From Paraphysomonas bandaiensis (lineage: Eukaryota; Chrysophyceae), in the NCBI GenBank assembly GCA_965644295.1, contig CBFFRP010000120.1, positions 1 through 64,000 of the forward strand: a DNA stretch of 64,000 bases. The letters run 5' to 3'. A model generated the notes under the pieces. The model worked only from the letters and a program-made list of their open reading frames with translations. It was not told where the DNA came from and made no database searches. A program made the position numbers and the translations under genes. This document shows, one piece after another, positions 33,844 through 45,700 of the stretch; within the stretch, counting starts at the first letter, position 1; each line of letters begins with the position of its first letter.

Positions 33844-36490
33844 TTAGACCATATCCTGAAGTCGGCTCTCAATTTCTTCACTCGTATTATCCGCGGACAA
33901 CGATCTCAATGCCTGCTCAGTCAAATACGTCATACTCGACTTTAGCATCAATTGGTACGCTTCTGCATACAAAACATTAATTTAATATAGTGTACAATAC
34001 AGGATATTAATCTTAGACTTACCAACGAGAGCGCGCTCCACGTCATTTGCATTCAGTGGGCGCATGAACACATGTTGCCCCCCACGGAACTTGAATTTTT
34101 CGTTTGTGTCAGGAAAATTTTCGTCCGTCACTAACACAGCGATACCAACATAACCATTTTTCCGAAATCTAGATACCATGTCTAAAACGTTTACACCAGC
34201 CATGGCACTATCAAAGAAGACTATATTAAATGGTCGCATATCACGTATAGATATGTTCATTTCATGCATTGCGGAAGGATAGTTGTCCATAGTGACTACT
34301 TCTGTAGTATGCGCTTCCAGTATATTACAGATTTGATTTACCGTATTAGAACTGCCACTAATTACCAAAGCACGTTTCAGAATCACGTCTTTGATACATA
34401 TCCCATGTTCGCCATGACTATATTCCAAAAACGTAGTGGAAAGTGAGCTCCCACTTTCTAACATAGGCTCTTCCTCAATCTTTGCATGTGTGTGAGCATC
34501 TCCAGGTCCAGTTGGATATGTAGTTAGTGGACGATTAGAAACTGAGGACACGGGTATTTCTACAGAGAAAATACAACCACGGTCTTCTTCAGAGAATACC
34601 CCAATTTTTCCTCCATGCAAGTGGATAATGTTTTGTGCCACTGAGAGAACAAATTAACCATTGTGATATCTTATGAGCATGGCAACGCTACGTAGTACAA
34701 AACATGTGACAATATATATTGCTAACCCTAAATCAAGCCGGATAACCACATTACGTACCGTACAAACCTAAGTCAGTGGCTACTGTTATTGTTTTTGATT
34801 TGTGGCTGTCCGTCAAATTGCCTTCAAATAGATCGCACCATTTCTCCTGTACATACACATAAGCTATCTTATAAGAAATATAGCACACAAAAACATATAT
34901 CACCTCAGGCACCCCAGGTCCTCTGTCATGTATCTCAATGCATATAGCGTCATATGCTTCGAGTTGACTTTCATGTTCATGGCCTGGCTCCATTTCGTCC
35001 ACCACAGCGTACACTTTCGAGCCAGCACGTGCTGGATGTGATCGAGCACGCCCTCGGCGCGCGAAAGCAAATATCTCTACTTTTTCGGATGATGGTGTAA
35101 CTTTGATAGCATGAAAAACCAGGTTACGAAGCGCCTGTATGAGTTGTAATTTATCTATATATGCCATAACACCACGTAAGCTGGGATCGACATGGCCTGA
35201 TGCCTTGTATTGAAGATCTACCTTTGCATGTTTAGCCTAAGAAAATATTATCACATATTGGAATAAACTGCGGAATCAAGTATCAGGACGTACCACTTGT
35301 TCTAGCGGCAGCACTGCCTCGTTAATTAAGCTAAACACGGGTTGCTCCACGCAGGATAATGTAAGTGCGTTGTCTTTTAGTTCGTCCACAAGAACAACAT
35401 TATCCAACAAACCACAAGCCATATCACATGAGTATCGTATATTCGCAAGCAGACGAAGTACACCCAGCAGATAAGGGTCACAATACGACTGAACCGTGGA
35501 CTTCGCAAGGTCAACACCAGTGATAATTGTATTAAGTGAGTGACGGTACTCATTCGCTAAAAAGCGTATAAACTGTTTCTTCGTAGTGAGTAAGTACTAC
35601 ATATCATCCATTACCACAACAACGGCAACATTATAGATACAACACAACAGTTACTCATATTCATTCAACATTGCATAAAGTACCAGTGAAAGATCCCTCT
35701 CTTGTCTGGCCACGCGGGAGGGTATTGTTGCCGCTACCATGCTGATCACAGCATCCAAGGCAGTTACTTCTGCTGCGAAGAAGTTATCAGCAAAATTATC
35801 GGCGCCGTATACGGTCACTTTAACAGCTCCTTTAATAAAAGTCGAAATAACGACCAAACTGCTGTATATCATGGCATTATTGTCGTTCGTTCTTCCCGGA
35901 TTCTTGTACATTTGGCGAACGATAACAGCGATAGTGATAAGAGCGCATATCATCATCAGAGTAAATAACTCCGCATTATAGCCGACACAGTTATTGCCAC
36001 ATATATAACCCCAAAGCCTACCATGTGAATGAAAACAAAACACTAACATAATAAAACAGTATGTCCATCTTTGTTTCGAAGTAAATCTATCCTTTTCATT
36101 AAACATATGACTCATTAAAGACCCTCTGAATAACATATCACGTGTAAATGATATACATAAACGTAATGTTTGATCACGTGATAAGAATAATACCACATTA
36201 GGGATTGTCAATGCAATTATATGAGCCCATCTTGGAAATGTAACTGTATGTGGGAGTTTCCTATCAATTAAGGCTTCAACAAGTATGGGAAAGCCGACAC
36301 CAATAGAAAAAGCTTGTGCATATCGACTGACTTCATATCCAGGGGAGTTAATCCCCGGCATAGCATCACCTGCAGCATATCCTAATATCCATGGTAATAA
36401 GAGACTTAATCCACTTAGAATAGTAAGACAAAGAAAGATTTCAATGCTTGGTTGATAAGAAATGAGTTGATGAAGATATTTGTGTTTCAT
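33844..36490 (-). CDS. Seven-TM pseudo-hybrid histidine kinase (degenerate HisKA, HATPase and receiver)
   Basis: Exons 35684-36490, 35294-35578 (acceptor uncertain by 6 nt), 34904-35236, 34759-34846, 34023-34640 and 33844-33962 join to ~749 residues. The N-terminal ~265 residues hold about seven hydrophobic helices, e.g. LSLLLPWILG, IIALTIPNVVLFL and LFTLMMICALITIAVIV. A HisKA-like helix follows, where canonical HExRTPLN reads NEYRHSLN, so the phospho-accepting His is Asn (~278). In the ATPase domain the N-box Asn is His (VFHAIKVTP, ~406), while DRGPGVP (G1) and HGGKIGVFS remain. The C-terminal receiver keeps the Asp (VFFDSAM, ~648) and Thr (VLVTDEN) but loses the acidic pair (LVISGSSN) and the Lys (FMRPL). 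I infer a membrane sensor or scaffold that no longer performs His-Asp phosphotransfer. Confidence 0.8.
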
Positions 36491-36758
36491 TGTTAGTATG
36501 ATAGGGATATATGAGATGTCATGGATATAGAGGACATGATAGAGTGATAAGGCTAGATAGTGAGAGGGCTGGATGGATGGATTAGATGCATTATAGTGTA
36601 TGGAGTGAAGCTACTGGTAGATGGACGTGGAGGAACTAGAGAGAGATGGAAGAGAAGAACGACCAGAGGGGAAGTACCACACTCCTTCATCCCCTACATG
36701 TTGCTTCGTAGTATATGTATGATGTCGGTATCTCCACATACAAATACAAGTACATATA
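36491..36758. other. Upstream region of the pseudo-histidine kinase gene
   Basis: Contains the presumed promoter of the minus-strand gene ending at 36490. No defined element is recognised. Confidence 0.35.
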
Positions 36759-37134
36759 TACATACATACATACATACATACATACATACATACATACATA
36801 CATACATACATACATACATACATACATACATACATACATACATACATACATACATACATACATACATACATACATACATACATACATACATACATACATA
36901 CATACATACATACATACATACATACATACATACATACATACATACATACATACATACATACATACATACATACATACATACATACATACATACATACATA
37001 CATACATACATACATACATACATACATACATACATACATACATACATACATACATACATACATACATACATACATACATACATACATACATACATACATA
37101 CATACATACATACATACATACATACATACATACA
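36759..37134. repeat. Tetranucleotide microsatellite (ACAT/CATA)n
   Basis: About 94 uninterrupted copies over 376 bp. Open frames within it are artefacts of the period. It lies about 270 bp upstream of the pseudo-histidine kinase start codon and 230 bp downstream of the 3' end of the small coiled-coil gene. Confidence 0.98.
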
Positions 37135-37365
37135 CCTGAAGACGAGAGCATGTCTAGAGCTACAGAGAGACCAGCGGCCAGGACTGACAATAGAGATCAA
37201 GAAGTGGCAATTGAGTATTGGATATCACTTCAATACAAGGCATAAGAGATATGCACAGTATCAGACACCTCCCGATACGCTGCTCTCTCAGATACCATAA
37301 ATAAGACTTCAGAAGCTTTGCAACACAATAGAAGAGAATCAACGAACCTTAACTGCCATAATACA

Positions 37366-37653
37366 TTAATCGGATAGTGTATGTCGTATTGCAGACATGG
37401 TTCGTCGAATCTCCTCCATGTTGTGTTGCAAAGCTTCAATATCGCTTTGAACTTCCTCCATGTTACGATAACAGTTCGGGGATGAGCCGACAATGGTGCT
37501 GAATTCTAAGCCATTAGCATGTCAGTTATCCGCATATGACAGCATCAATTGCAAGTCACTTGTTTGGTATATTACATACATTACATACATTTGTTGTGAA
37601 AGATTTGCTGGGGACAAAGTAGGATTTCGTAGATTATGAATAATTTTTGACAT
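37366..37653 (-). CDS. Small coiled-coil protein (65 aa), two exons
   Basis: Exon 1 (37589-37653) starts with ATG and ends at donor GTATGT. Exon 2 (37366-37498) follows acceptor TTCAG after a 90-nt intron and ends with TAA. The join is in frame and gives 65 residues. The second half is a clear heptad coiled coil (MEEVQSDIEALQHNMEEIRR, then TMSAIRHTLSD); the first half is polar. The size and pattern resemble small coiled-coil adaptors such as HSBP1 or BLOC/BORC subunits, but I cannot assign it to one. No longer frame covers this gene, so an ORF scan would miss it. Consensus splice sites and an uninterrupted heptad pattern support it. Confidence 0.5.
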
Positions 37654-37925
37654 GCTCTTTTTTGTATCTGTAGGATGAGAGGTGAAATTACTTCGTAAAA
37701 ATTACAACTTTTGAAAATTGTCGCATTGTGCTGTATAATATGTGTCCTTAATATATACAACGACTCATACGTAGAATGGATCTATATACTATATAGTATA
37801 TATGAGCTGTTGATGAACGTGCTATTCCGCTCTGAAAACGATAGTGCTATACATCTATACATCATGAATCATGACAATGTTGATTCTTTAATCGGCACAA
37901 GATCTTTAATAACTATCACAGTGGT

Positions 37926-38447
37926 GTTTACAGCAGCTATATTGAAAGTCTTATTATTAGCAAAATAGGTGTTAAAAATCTGCATCAACTTAGTAGCTAG
38001 ATGAATGCTAGACAAACTAGTTAGACCTCTACCTGTAACTAATCAGTACACACTTTTTTTACCCTACTATTTAACGCTACGGAAGCTGCTTGTGCGTCGC
38101 CGCAAGCACCAAGGTGCAACCACCAACCACTTCCGCTCTGAGTTCTTAAGGTGAACATCCCGGATGCTTGACTTCAGCAGGCAGCCCAATACCCCGGTTA
38201 CCCTTGAGGTGGGCCCATTTCCAGATGCCTGCTTATTCGCCACGGCCCAAAGACGTCTACACAAGTGACACTACTTATTGGTGTCCCTTGTACCACACAA
38301 GCATTCGGCTATGCGTGGGCAGAAGAATATCTGCTGACTATGTTTGCGGCTCACGTTAGTTTCCCAGAGAGAATCTCTCCGGTACTTATCCCCCAGAACA
38401 CCACGAAAAGGTGCGAGTCCGACTTTGTTGAGGGGTTTACAGCAGCT
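37926..38447 (-). mobile_element. SINE-like dispersed element, type B, with 13-bp target duplication
   Basis: The element (37939-38434, 496 bp) is bracketed by GTTTACAGCAGCT at 37926-37938 and 38435-38447. It starts with the conserved terminus ATATTGAAAGTCTTATTATT and shares its first ~190 bp with the type A copies; the remainder is a different sequence shared with 3310-3620. A long exact duplication suggests target-primed (LINE-type) retroposition. If so, the conserved terminus is the 3' end and the element reads on the minus strand. A B-box-like GGTGCGAGTCC occurs near the other end but on the wrong strand for a promoter. No coding frame. Confidence 0.7.
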
Positions 38448-38494
38448 GGTAGTAGAGTAACTCTAGCACCGGGTTATTCACGATCTCATATATT

Positions 38495-39237
38495 ATTATT
38501 TTAGGGAAGTATTATTCAACCTAGTCAAATGAGTAGAATTACCTAGTCACACTATATTTGGTGGAATAATCTAGTCAAAGTAATAAATGACTCAACCTAG
38601 TCAAATTTGGTATTCAACCTAGCCGTTCTTATATCCACTGATTATACACTGTGACTATATCTTAGATACCATCTCACACCACACAATATATTAGTGGCTT
38701 ACAGTGCATCAAAACAAACATTCAAACATAACAATAAGCTCATATATACATATCTACTTAACACGACGAATCCATTGATGTCAGGTCTGGGAACTGGAAG
38801 AATACGTACGTTCGCCACCCCCAGTACGTGAATGGTATGTGCGTGGATTATCGCGTAGTGACGTCAGTGTCGCTTCTTTATTACCCCTGATGACATCCTT
38901 CTCCGCCCTATGATAGTTGGGTTCGATGCCCATGAAATGAAGGAGGCTGTCGAACATAACCGGACTTGGTCACTAGAAACTGCCCAATTCTCGTTTGATT
39001 GCGATGTATTGCATGTATACAATGGTTGCATTTTTATTAATTGATGGCTAGAGTATGCTCCCATATTTATGTAAAAAGTTTTATTTTCGACTAGGTGAAT
39101 ACCCTAAAACACAAGTCAATTTAGTCATTATAAACTGAAAATACGAATTTTTAAATGAGTAGGTTTCTCAACTACTTGACTAGGTTTTTACACCAATTTT
39201 GGTGTGACTAGGTTGAATAATAAATCCCATTATTTTA
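38495..39237. mobile_element. Mutator-like MITE (725 bp) with 9-bp target duplication
   Basis: Inverted ends are GGGAAGTATTATTCAACCTAGTCA at 38504-38527 and the complement of GGGATTTATTATTCAACCTAGTCA ending at 39228, differing at about two positions. ATTATTTTA flanks both sides (38495-38503 and 39229-39237). A 9-bp duplication with G-rich TIR ends fits Mutator-type transposons. CCTAGTCA recurs several times inside both ends. There is no transposase frame, so it is non-autonomous. A short internal reading (KEAVEHNRTWSLE) hints at a captured copia RT fragment, but this is weak. Confidence 0.7.
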
Positions 39238-39729
39238 ACGCATGGAGCAGTAAAACTCCGGTACGTATTCAAACATTCAAACAAACTCCAATAAATATGA
39301 TAATCTTTCCTCCCTTGTACACACTCATCAAGTATATTTATCTACCTTGCGCTCTTCGTTAAAGACGTTAGTAGGAGAAAGCGTATGTTCTCACACACAA
39401 GCACACTAATGACTAATGACGAAACAGGTCATGCATACATGCGAAAAGTGATACCACCATTGGCGATAGGTGCTGAAAAATGTGAATTCATATTCGGCAT
39501 CTATCACTCAGAGCAGAGCAGAATAGTAATACATCTAACATATGTCACGATGTTTGTGTCTCGTGTGATATATCAAGGGAGTGCACGCGACTAGTATTAC
39601 GGTATTTTCATCATAAAACAACAACAATATCTCGTACTTTTATTTTATGCATTAAAAATAATGTCAGTATTCTGTGCAACAATAGTATGATGCTTTTGTA
39701 AGCCATTACTATATATACCACAGTATTTA
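39238..39729. other. Intergenic between MITE and helicase 3' end
   Basis: Includes a block near 39268 (ATTCAAACATTCAAACAAAC) also seen near 18430. No supported gene. Confidence 0.4.
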
Positions 39730-42700
39730 CTACTTATGTCCTTTCCTTCTTCTCGACCCCCCAAAAGATCTTTTGCCAGACGCGTGCATTCCTTTACTAC
39801 TATAAGACTTGGACTGCGGTCGACTTGGAGGCCTGCTAATCGGTTTACTGGTCGGTCTAGATGATATATTAGGTTTCTTTTTGCTGGTTTTGTTCGTGCG
39901 TAGCGCCTTAGATGACTTCACCTGAGAGGCAGATGATGCTCTATTATCCACGCCATCGCTATCACTATCATCCTCATCACTGGAATACCTACTACGGCTT
40001 GGCTGTCCAAGCGCTACAACCTGTAGAAATAAAAAATGAACTTCTTCACCTTGCACAGACGAAATGTCTTTAAAATACAGGCTTCAAGAATTTGCACAGA
40101 CTATCGTAATACATAAGAATAAAACGAAAACAATCACCTGATCAATCTCTAATACATCGTCACCAGTGAGAGCATCATCATACACCTCCTTTGATATCTT
40201 GCCCTTTTTGAACTTTTTATACATTGTACTCTCCGCCGCCAGCTCTTCCCACTCTGTCATAATTCTTTTGTGAAGACCTTCTTTTTTCTTGCGTTTCCGC
40301 TTCTCGTCATCCTTACCAATAACTGTAGCTTCTACATGAAATCAACATTAGATTACAGCTCTGAAAAAGGGGTGTAACTAGAATGACAACTTACTAAGTC
40401 GTTACTAAAGAGACAGTTTAATATCGGAGATAAATACCTTTTTTAGCTCTATTATCTTCCCTTGGTCTTTTTTCCCCAGTATATTTCACTTCCGCAATAT
40501 CAACTTTCGAATCAGTTTCCTTGGCGGACAATAGTTCCTCCTGCCGTTTACGCCGAGCCTTCTCTTTCTCTTTGTGCTTATAAGGAATAGTAGACGTGTT
40601 AACACCGCTCTCCTGGAAATCAATTTTCGATTTGAATTTTATCGTTTCGGCAATTTTTGGAAGTTTTAGAAGAGAGTAACTCCTTGCAACGGCACCTGTA
40701 TAACACATTTATATCCAACCAAATACAAACACATTTATATCCAAACACCTGTATAACCAAATACAAATCACTACTACGGTGCATTTAAAAACATAAAACT
40801 GACTGGGTGTAGTGAGAGGCATTTACCTATGTCTAATTGATCAATACGAAATATATAGGAACATAAGTGCTCTTTATATGCCCGTAGGAAACTAATAAAT
40901 GCAGTTGTCCCAGCTTCCAGCAATTCCCTATGCGATGACAATAAAATGCTATACGAATATACAAGTAGCTGCATGTCTCACCTGTCGTGAGCAGCTAAGT
41001 ATTTGATGTCGTTTAAAATGCTATATTTTGCACTCTCTCCCTCATCAATATCACTACCACCAGTAGCATCGGGTTCATTCAATGACTTATCAAGAGTTAA
41101 GGCCTGCAAATCTTCGAGGTCGAGTTCATCCATTGGCACACCACGACCACGCAAGAGCTCGGCGTACGGCCGCTCCTCTTCAGATATAAATATTAATGCA
41201 GCACCTTGTCTGCCTGCCCTAGCTGTTCGCCCAACCCTATTAAATATATCTAAAACAAAGAAGAAGACATAAACAAACACATTCCAATACACTAAGAGAC
41301 ACTTATAGTCCACAACCAACATGTATCCATGTACACATAAATACACACACACTACAAGCAATGTATTGTACTGTATATACCATACCATAGCATAGCATAA
41401 AGGAAATAGATCATTGACATGACTCAGACAGCCAAGGAATGTATCAACAAGAGAATTCAGAAACTCTAGTCCGAAACCTTTGCATCATCACCGCCATGTA
41501 TACATGTACACATAAATATACACACACACTACAAGCAATGTATTGTACTGTATATACCATAACATAGCATAGCATAGCATAGCATAAAGGAAGTAGATCA
41601 TTGACATGACTCAGACAGCCAAGGAATGTATCAACAAGAGAATTCAGAAACTCTAGTCCGAAACCTTTGCATCATCACCGCCATGTATACATGTACACAT
41701 AAATATACACACACACTACAAGCAATGTGTACTGTATATAGCATAACATAACATAGCATAGCATAACATAGCATAAAGGAAATAGATCATTGACATGACT
41801 CAGACAGCCAAGGAATGTATCAACAAGAGAATTCAGAAACTCTAGTCCGAAACCTTTGCATCATCACCGCCATGTGTACATGTACACATAAATATACACA
41901 CACACTACAAGCAATGTATTGTACTGTGTATACCATAACATAGCATAGCATAGCATAAAGGAAATAGATCATTGACATGACTCAGACAGCCAAGGAATGT
42001 ATCAACAAGAGAATTCAGAAACTCTAGTCCGAAACCTTTGCATCATCACCGCCATGTATACATGTACACATAAATATACACACACACTACAAGCAATGTG
42101 TACTGTATATAGCATAACATAACATAGCATAGCATAACATAGCATAAAGGAAATAGATCATTGACATGACTCAGACAGCCAAGGAATGTATCAACAAGAG
42201 AATTCAGAAACTCTAGTCCGAAACCTTTGCATCATCACCGCCATGTATACATGTACACATAAATATACACACACACTACAAGCAATGTATTGTACTGTAT
42301 ATACCATAACATAGCATAGCATAGCATAAAGGAAGTAGATCATTGACATGACTCAGACAGCCAAGGAATGTATCAACAAGAGAATTCAGAAACTCTAGTC
42401 CGAAACCTTTGCATCATCACCGCCATGTGTACATGTACACATAAATACATAAATATACACACACACTACAAGCAATGTATTGTACTGTATATAGCATAGC
42501 ATAACATAGCATAAAGGAAATAGATCATTGACATGACTCAGACAGCCAAGGAATGTATCAACAAGAGAATTCAGAAACTCTAGTCCGAAACCTTTGCATC
42601 ATCACCGCCATGTATACATGTACACATAAATATACACACACACTACAAGCAATGTATTGTACTGTATATAGTATAGCATAGCATAGCATAGCATAAAGAA

Positions 42701-45700
42701 AATAGATCATTGACATGACTCAGACAGCCAAGGAATGTATCAACAAGAGAATTCAGAAACTCTAGTCCGAAACCTTTGCATCATCACCGCCATGTATACA
42801 TGTACACATAAATATACACACACACTACAAGCAATGTATTGTACTGTATATAGCATAACATAGCATAGCATAGCATAAAGAAAATAGATCATTGACATGA
42901 CTCAGACAGCCAAGGAATGTATCAACAAGAGAATTCAGAAACTCTAGTCCGAAACCTTTGCATCATCACCGCCATGTATACATGTACACATAAATATACA
43001 CACACACTACAAGCAATGTATTGTACTGTATATACCATAACAAAGCATAGCATAGCATAAAGGAAGTAGATCATTGACATGACTCAGACAGCCAAGGAAT
43101 GTATCAACAAGAGAATTCAGAAACTCTAGTCCGAAACCTTTGCATCATCACCGCCATGTATACATGTACATATAAATATACACACACACTACAAGCAATG
43201 TATTGTACTGTATATAGCATAACATAGCATAGCATAGCATAGCATAAAGGAAGTAGATCATTGACATGACTCAGACAGCCAAGGAATGTATCAACAAGAG
43301 AATTCAGAAACTCTAGTCCGAAACCTTTGCATCATCACCGCCATGTATACATGTACACATAAATATACACACACACTACAAGCAATGTATTGTACTGTAT
43401 ATACCATAACATAGCATAGCATAGCATAAAGGAAATAGATCATTGACATGACTCAGACAGCCAAGGAATGTATCAACAAGAGAATTCAGAAACTCTAGTC
43501 CGAAACCTTTGCATCATCACCGCCATGTATACATGTACATATAAATATACACACACACTACAAGCAATGTATTGTACTGTATATAGCATAACATAGCATA
43601 GCATAGCATAAAGGAAGTAGATCATTGACATGACTCAGACAGCCAAGGAATGTATCAACAAGAGAATTCAGAAACTCTAGTCCGAAACCTTTGCATCATC
43701 ACCGCCATGTATACATGTACACATAAATATACACACACACTACAAGCAATGTATTGTACTGTATATACCATAACATAGCATAGCATAGCATAAAGGAAAT
43801 AGATCATTGACATGACTCAGACAGCCAAGGAATGTATCAACAAGAGAATTCAGAAACTCTAGTCCGAAACCTTTGCATCATCACCGCCATGTATACATGT
43901 ACATATAAATATACACACACACTACAAGCAATGTATTGTACTGTATATAGCATAACATAGCATAGCATAGCATAAAGGAAGTAGATCATTGACATGACTC
44001 AGACAGCCAAGGAATGTATCAACAAGAGAATTCAGAAACTCTAGTCCGAAACCTTTGCATCATCACCGCCATGTATACATGTACACATAAATATACACAC
44101 ACACTACAAGCAATGTATTGTACTGTATATACCATAACATAGCATAGCATAGCATAAAGGAAATAGATCATTGACATGACTCAGACAGCCAAGGAATGTA
44201 TCAACAAGAGAATTCAGAAACTCTAGTCCGAAACCTTTGCATCATCACCGCCATGTATACATGTACACATAAATATACACACACACTACAAGCAATGTAT
44301 TGTACTGTATATACCATAACATAGCATAGCATAGCATAAAGGAAGTAGATCATTGACATGACTCAGACAGCCAAGGAATGTATCAACAAGAGAATTCAGA
44401 AACTCTAGTCCGAAACCTTTGCATCATCACCGCCATGTATACATGTACACATAAATATACACACACACTACAAGCAATGTATTGTACTGTATATAGCATA
44501 ACATAGCATAGCATAGCATAGCATAAAGGAAGTAGATCATTGACATGACTCAGACAGCCAAGGAATGTATCAACAAGAGAATTCAGAAACTCTAGTCCGA
44601 AACCTTTGCATCATCACCGCCATGTATACATGTACACATAAATATACACACACACTACAAGCAATGTGTACTGTATATAGCATAACATAACATAGCATAG
44701 CATAACATAGCATAAAGGAAATAGATCATTGACATGACTCAGACAGCCAAGGAATGTATCAACAAGAGAATTCAGAAACTCTAGTCCGAAACCTTTGCAT
44801 CATCACCGCCATGTATACATGTACACATAAATATACACACACACTACAAGCAATGTATTGTACTGTATATAGCATAACATAGCATAGCATAGCATAAAGG
44901 AAGTAGATCATTGACATGACTCAGACAGCCAAGGAATGTATCAACAAGAGAATTCAGAAACTCTAGTCCGAAACCTTTGCATCATCACCGCCATGTATAC
45001 ATGTACACATAAATATACACACACACTACAAGCAATGTATTGTACTGTATATAGCATAACATAGCATAGCATAGCATAAAGGAAGTAGATCATTGACATG
45101 ACTCAGACAGCCAAGGAATGTATCAACAAGAGAATTCAGAAACTCTAGTCCGAAACCTTCGCATCATCACCGCCATGTATACATGTACACATAAATATAC
45201 ACACACACTACAAGCAATGTATTGTACTGTATATACCATAACATAGCATAGCATAGCATAGCATAAAGAAAATAGATCATTGACATGACTCAGACAGCCA
45301 AGGAATGTATCAACAAGAGAATTCAGAAACTCTAGTCCGAAACCTTTGCATCATCACCGCCATGTATACATGTACACATAAATATACACACACACTACAA
45401 GCAATGTATTGTACTGTATATACCATAACATAGCATAGCATAGCATAAAGGAAATAGATCATTGACATGACTCAGACAGCCAAGGAATGTATCAACAAGA
45501 GAATTCAGAAACTCTAGTCCGAAACCTTTGCATCATCACCGCCATGTATACATGTACATATAAATATACACACACACTACAAGCAATGTATTGTACTGTA
45601 TATACCATAACATAGCATAGCATAGCATAAAGAAAATAGATCATTGACATGACTCAGACAGCCAAGGAATGTATCAACAAGAGAATTCAGAAACTCTAGT

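Noticed and set aside
36560-37300. Long open frames (up to 246 codons) through the ACAT tract
   Set aside because: Same artefact of a tetranucleotide repeat; the non-repeat ends have no family features or splice support.
38410-38430. B-box-like GGTGCGAGTCC as a Pol III promoter of the SINE-like element
   Set aside because: It lies near the inferred 5' end but on the strand opposite to the inferred element sense, and no A box is placed correctly.
38930-39010. Plus-strand reading KEAVEHNRTWSLE inside the MITE as copia RT
   Set aside because: A single short match without YVDD or other RT blocks; could be chance or a captured fragment.
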